Shown here one piece after another: positions 63,917-64,000 of a DNA stretch of 64,000 nt. Positions within the stretch are counted from its first letter, which is position 1; each line of letters starts with the position of its first letter. The notes beneath the pieces were generated by a model. That model ran no database searches and was not told the origin of the DNA. It was given only the letters and a program-made list of their open reading frames with translations. Location of the stretch: assembly GCA_036396795.1 (NCBI GenBank), contig DASWKF010000097.1, positions 85,161-149,160 of the forward strand, given 5' to 3'. The DNA is from JAHEEM01 sp036396795. GTDB taxonomy: Bacteria > Pseudomonadota > Gammaproteobacteria > Steroidobacterales > Rariloculaceae. The translations under genes were made by a program, and so were the position numbers.

Positions 63917-64000
63917 TTAGTTCTGCTCGGACTCCAGCGCCGCGTCGAGCTCGCGCTTGCGGTCCAGCGTAAGCTGCTCCACGCCGCGAGCGCGATCCAG
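63917..64000 (-). CDS. Partial gene, C-terminal end (unknown)
   Basis: The minus strand is open from the right edge to TAA 63919-63917 and encodes a charged helical C-terminus, LDRARGVEQLTLDRKREL and DAALESEQN. Third-position GC is high, as in its neighbours. Only 27 codons are visible, too few to name the product. Confidence 0.5.
   Translation of the reverse strand: MDRARGVEQLTLDRKRELDAALESEQN

Overview
The window is 64 kb of high-GC, gene-dense bacterial chromosome. I see no prophage, CRISPR array, defence island or intact insertion sequence. Gene content and order (dnaA-dnaN-recF-gyrB beside rpmH-rnpA-yidC-mnmE, dapF-DUF484-xerC-hslVU, ubiE-ubiJ-ubiB, algZ-algR-hemX-hemY, glnA-ntrB-ntrC, yibN-secB-gpsA-trmL) point to a Gammaproteobacterium. 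Several departures from the Pseudomonas/Escherichia pattern suggest a deep-branching lineage, possibly near Steroidobacterales, Nevskiales or Woeseiales; that placement is inference.

Layout. 0-5.7 kb (+): tail of trpD, then trpC-trpF-trpB-trpA, running by overlapping starts into a DUF2007/zinc-ribbon protein, a membrane EEP-family hydrolase and a MoCF/CinA-N protein. 5.7-13.4 kb (-): dapF-DUF484-xerC-hslV-hslU-DUF971-ubiE-ubiJ-ubiB. 13.5-15.8 kb (+): ubiD and an orphan ParA ATPase. 15.7-20.6 kb (-): a DUF4124 protein, algZ-algR, hemX-hemY, with hemC and hemD absent. 20.7-23.1 kb (+): ubiK, comM, cytochrome c5. 23.2-28.1 kb: a DUF5916 outer-membrane protein, divergent from a DUF6502 regulator and a DUF5666 lipoprotein. 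28.1-32.2 kb: the only accessory-looking stretch, with a transposase scar, tRNA-Arg(CCG) and a row of small minus-strand genes (DUF6881-like, hotdog thioesterase, RRM protein, membrane protein, DUF6174, DUF3012-like lipoprotein, parvulin, DUF938, GFA family). 32.2-35.9 kb (-): envC, ctpA and a diguanylate cyclase. 36.0-38.1 kb (+): yibN, secB, gpsA; then trmL (-), a class 1B pyrD (+), a TGS GTPase (-), an lpxA-like gene with a Gfo/Idh/MocA oxidoreductase (+). 42.5-47.2 kb (-): glnA, a DUF4124 protein, ntrB, ntrC, with a sigma-54-type promoter before glnA. 47.6-50.5 kb (+): an alpha2-type glycyl-tRNA synthetase in the locus normally holding glyQS, then gmhB and plsC. 50.5-56.7 kb (-): dnaA-dnaN-recF-gyrB with DnaA boxes on both sides of dnaA, marking the probable replication origin. 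56.9-60.5 kb (+): rpmH nested out of frame in rnpA, then yidC and mnmE without yidD. 60.6-63.8 kb (+): a membrane-anchored Ser/Thr kinase-like protein with a large repeat domain and an outer-membrane beta-barrel. A partial minus-strand gene closes the window.

Most promising for follow-up: the rpmH-inside-rnpA arrangement; the in-place replacement of glyQS; a predicted H-type pseudoknot directly before the start of a small RRM gene; the lpxA-like/oxidoreductase pair; the atypical kinase next to the origin; and a tRNA-Arg whose bases 8-10 supply the stop codon of the upstream gene, next to a transposase scar. No wholly new multi-gene system is evident from sequence reading alone.
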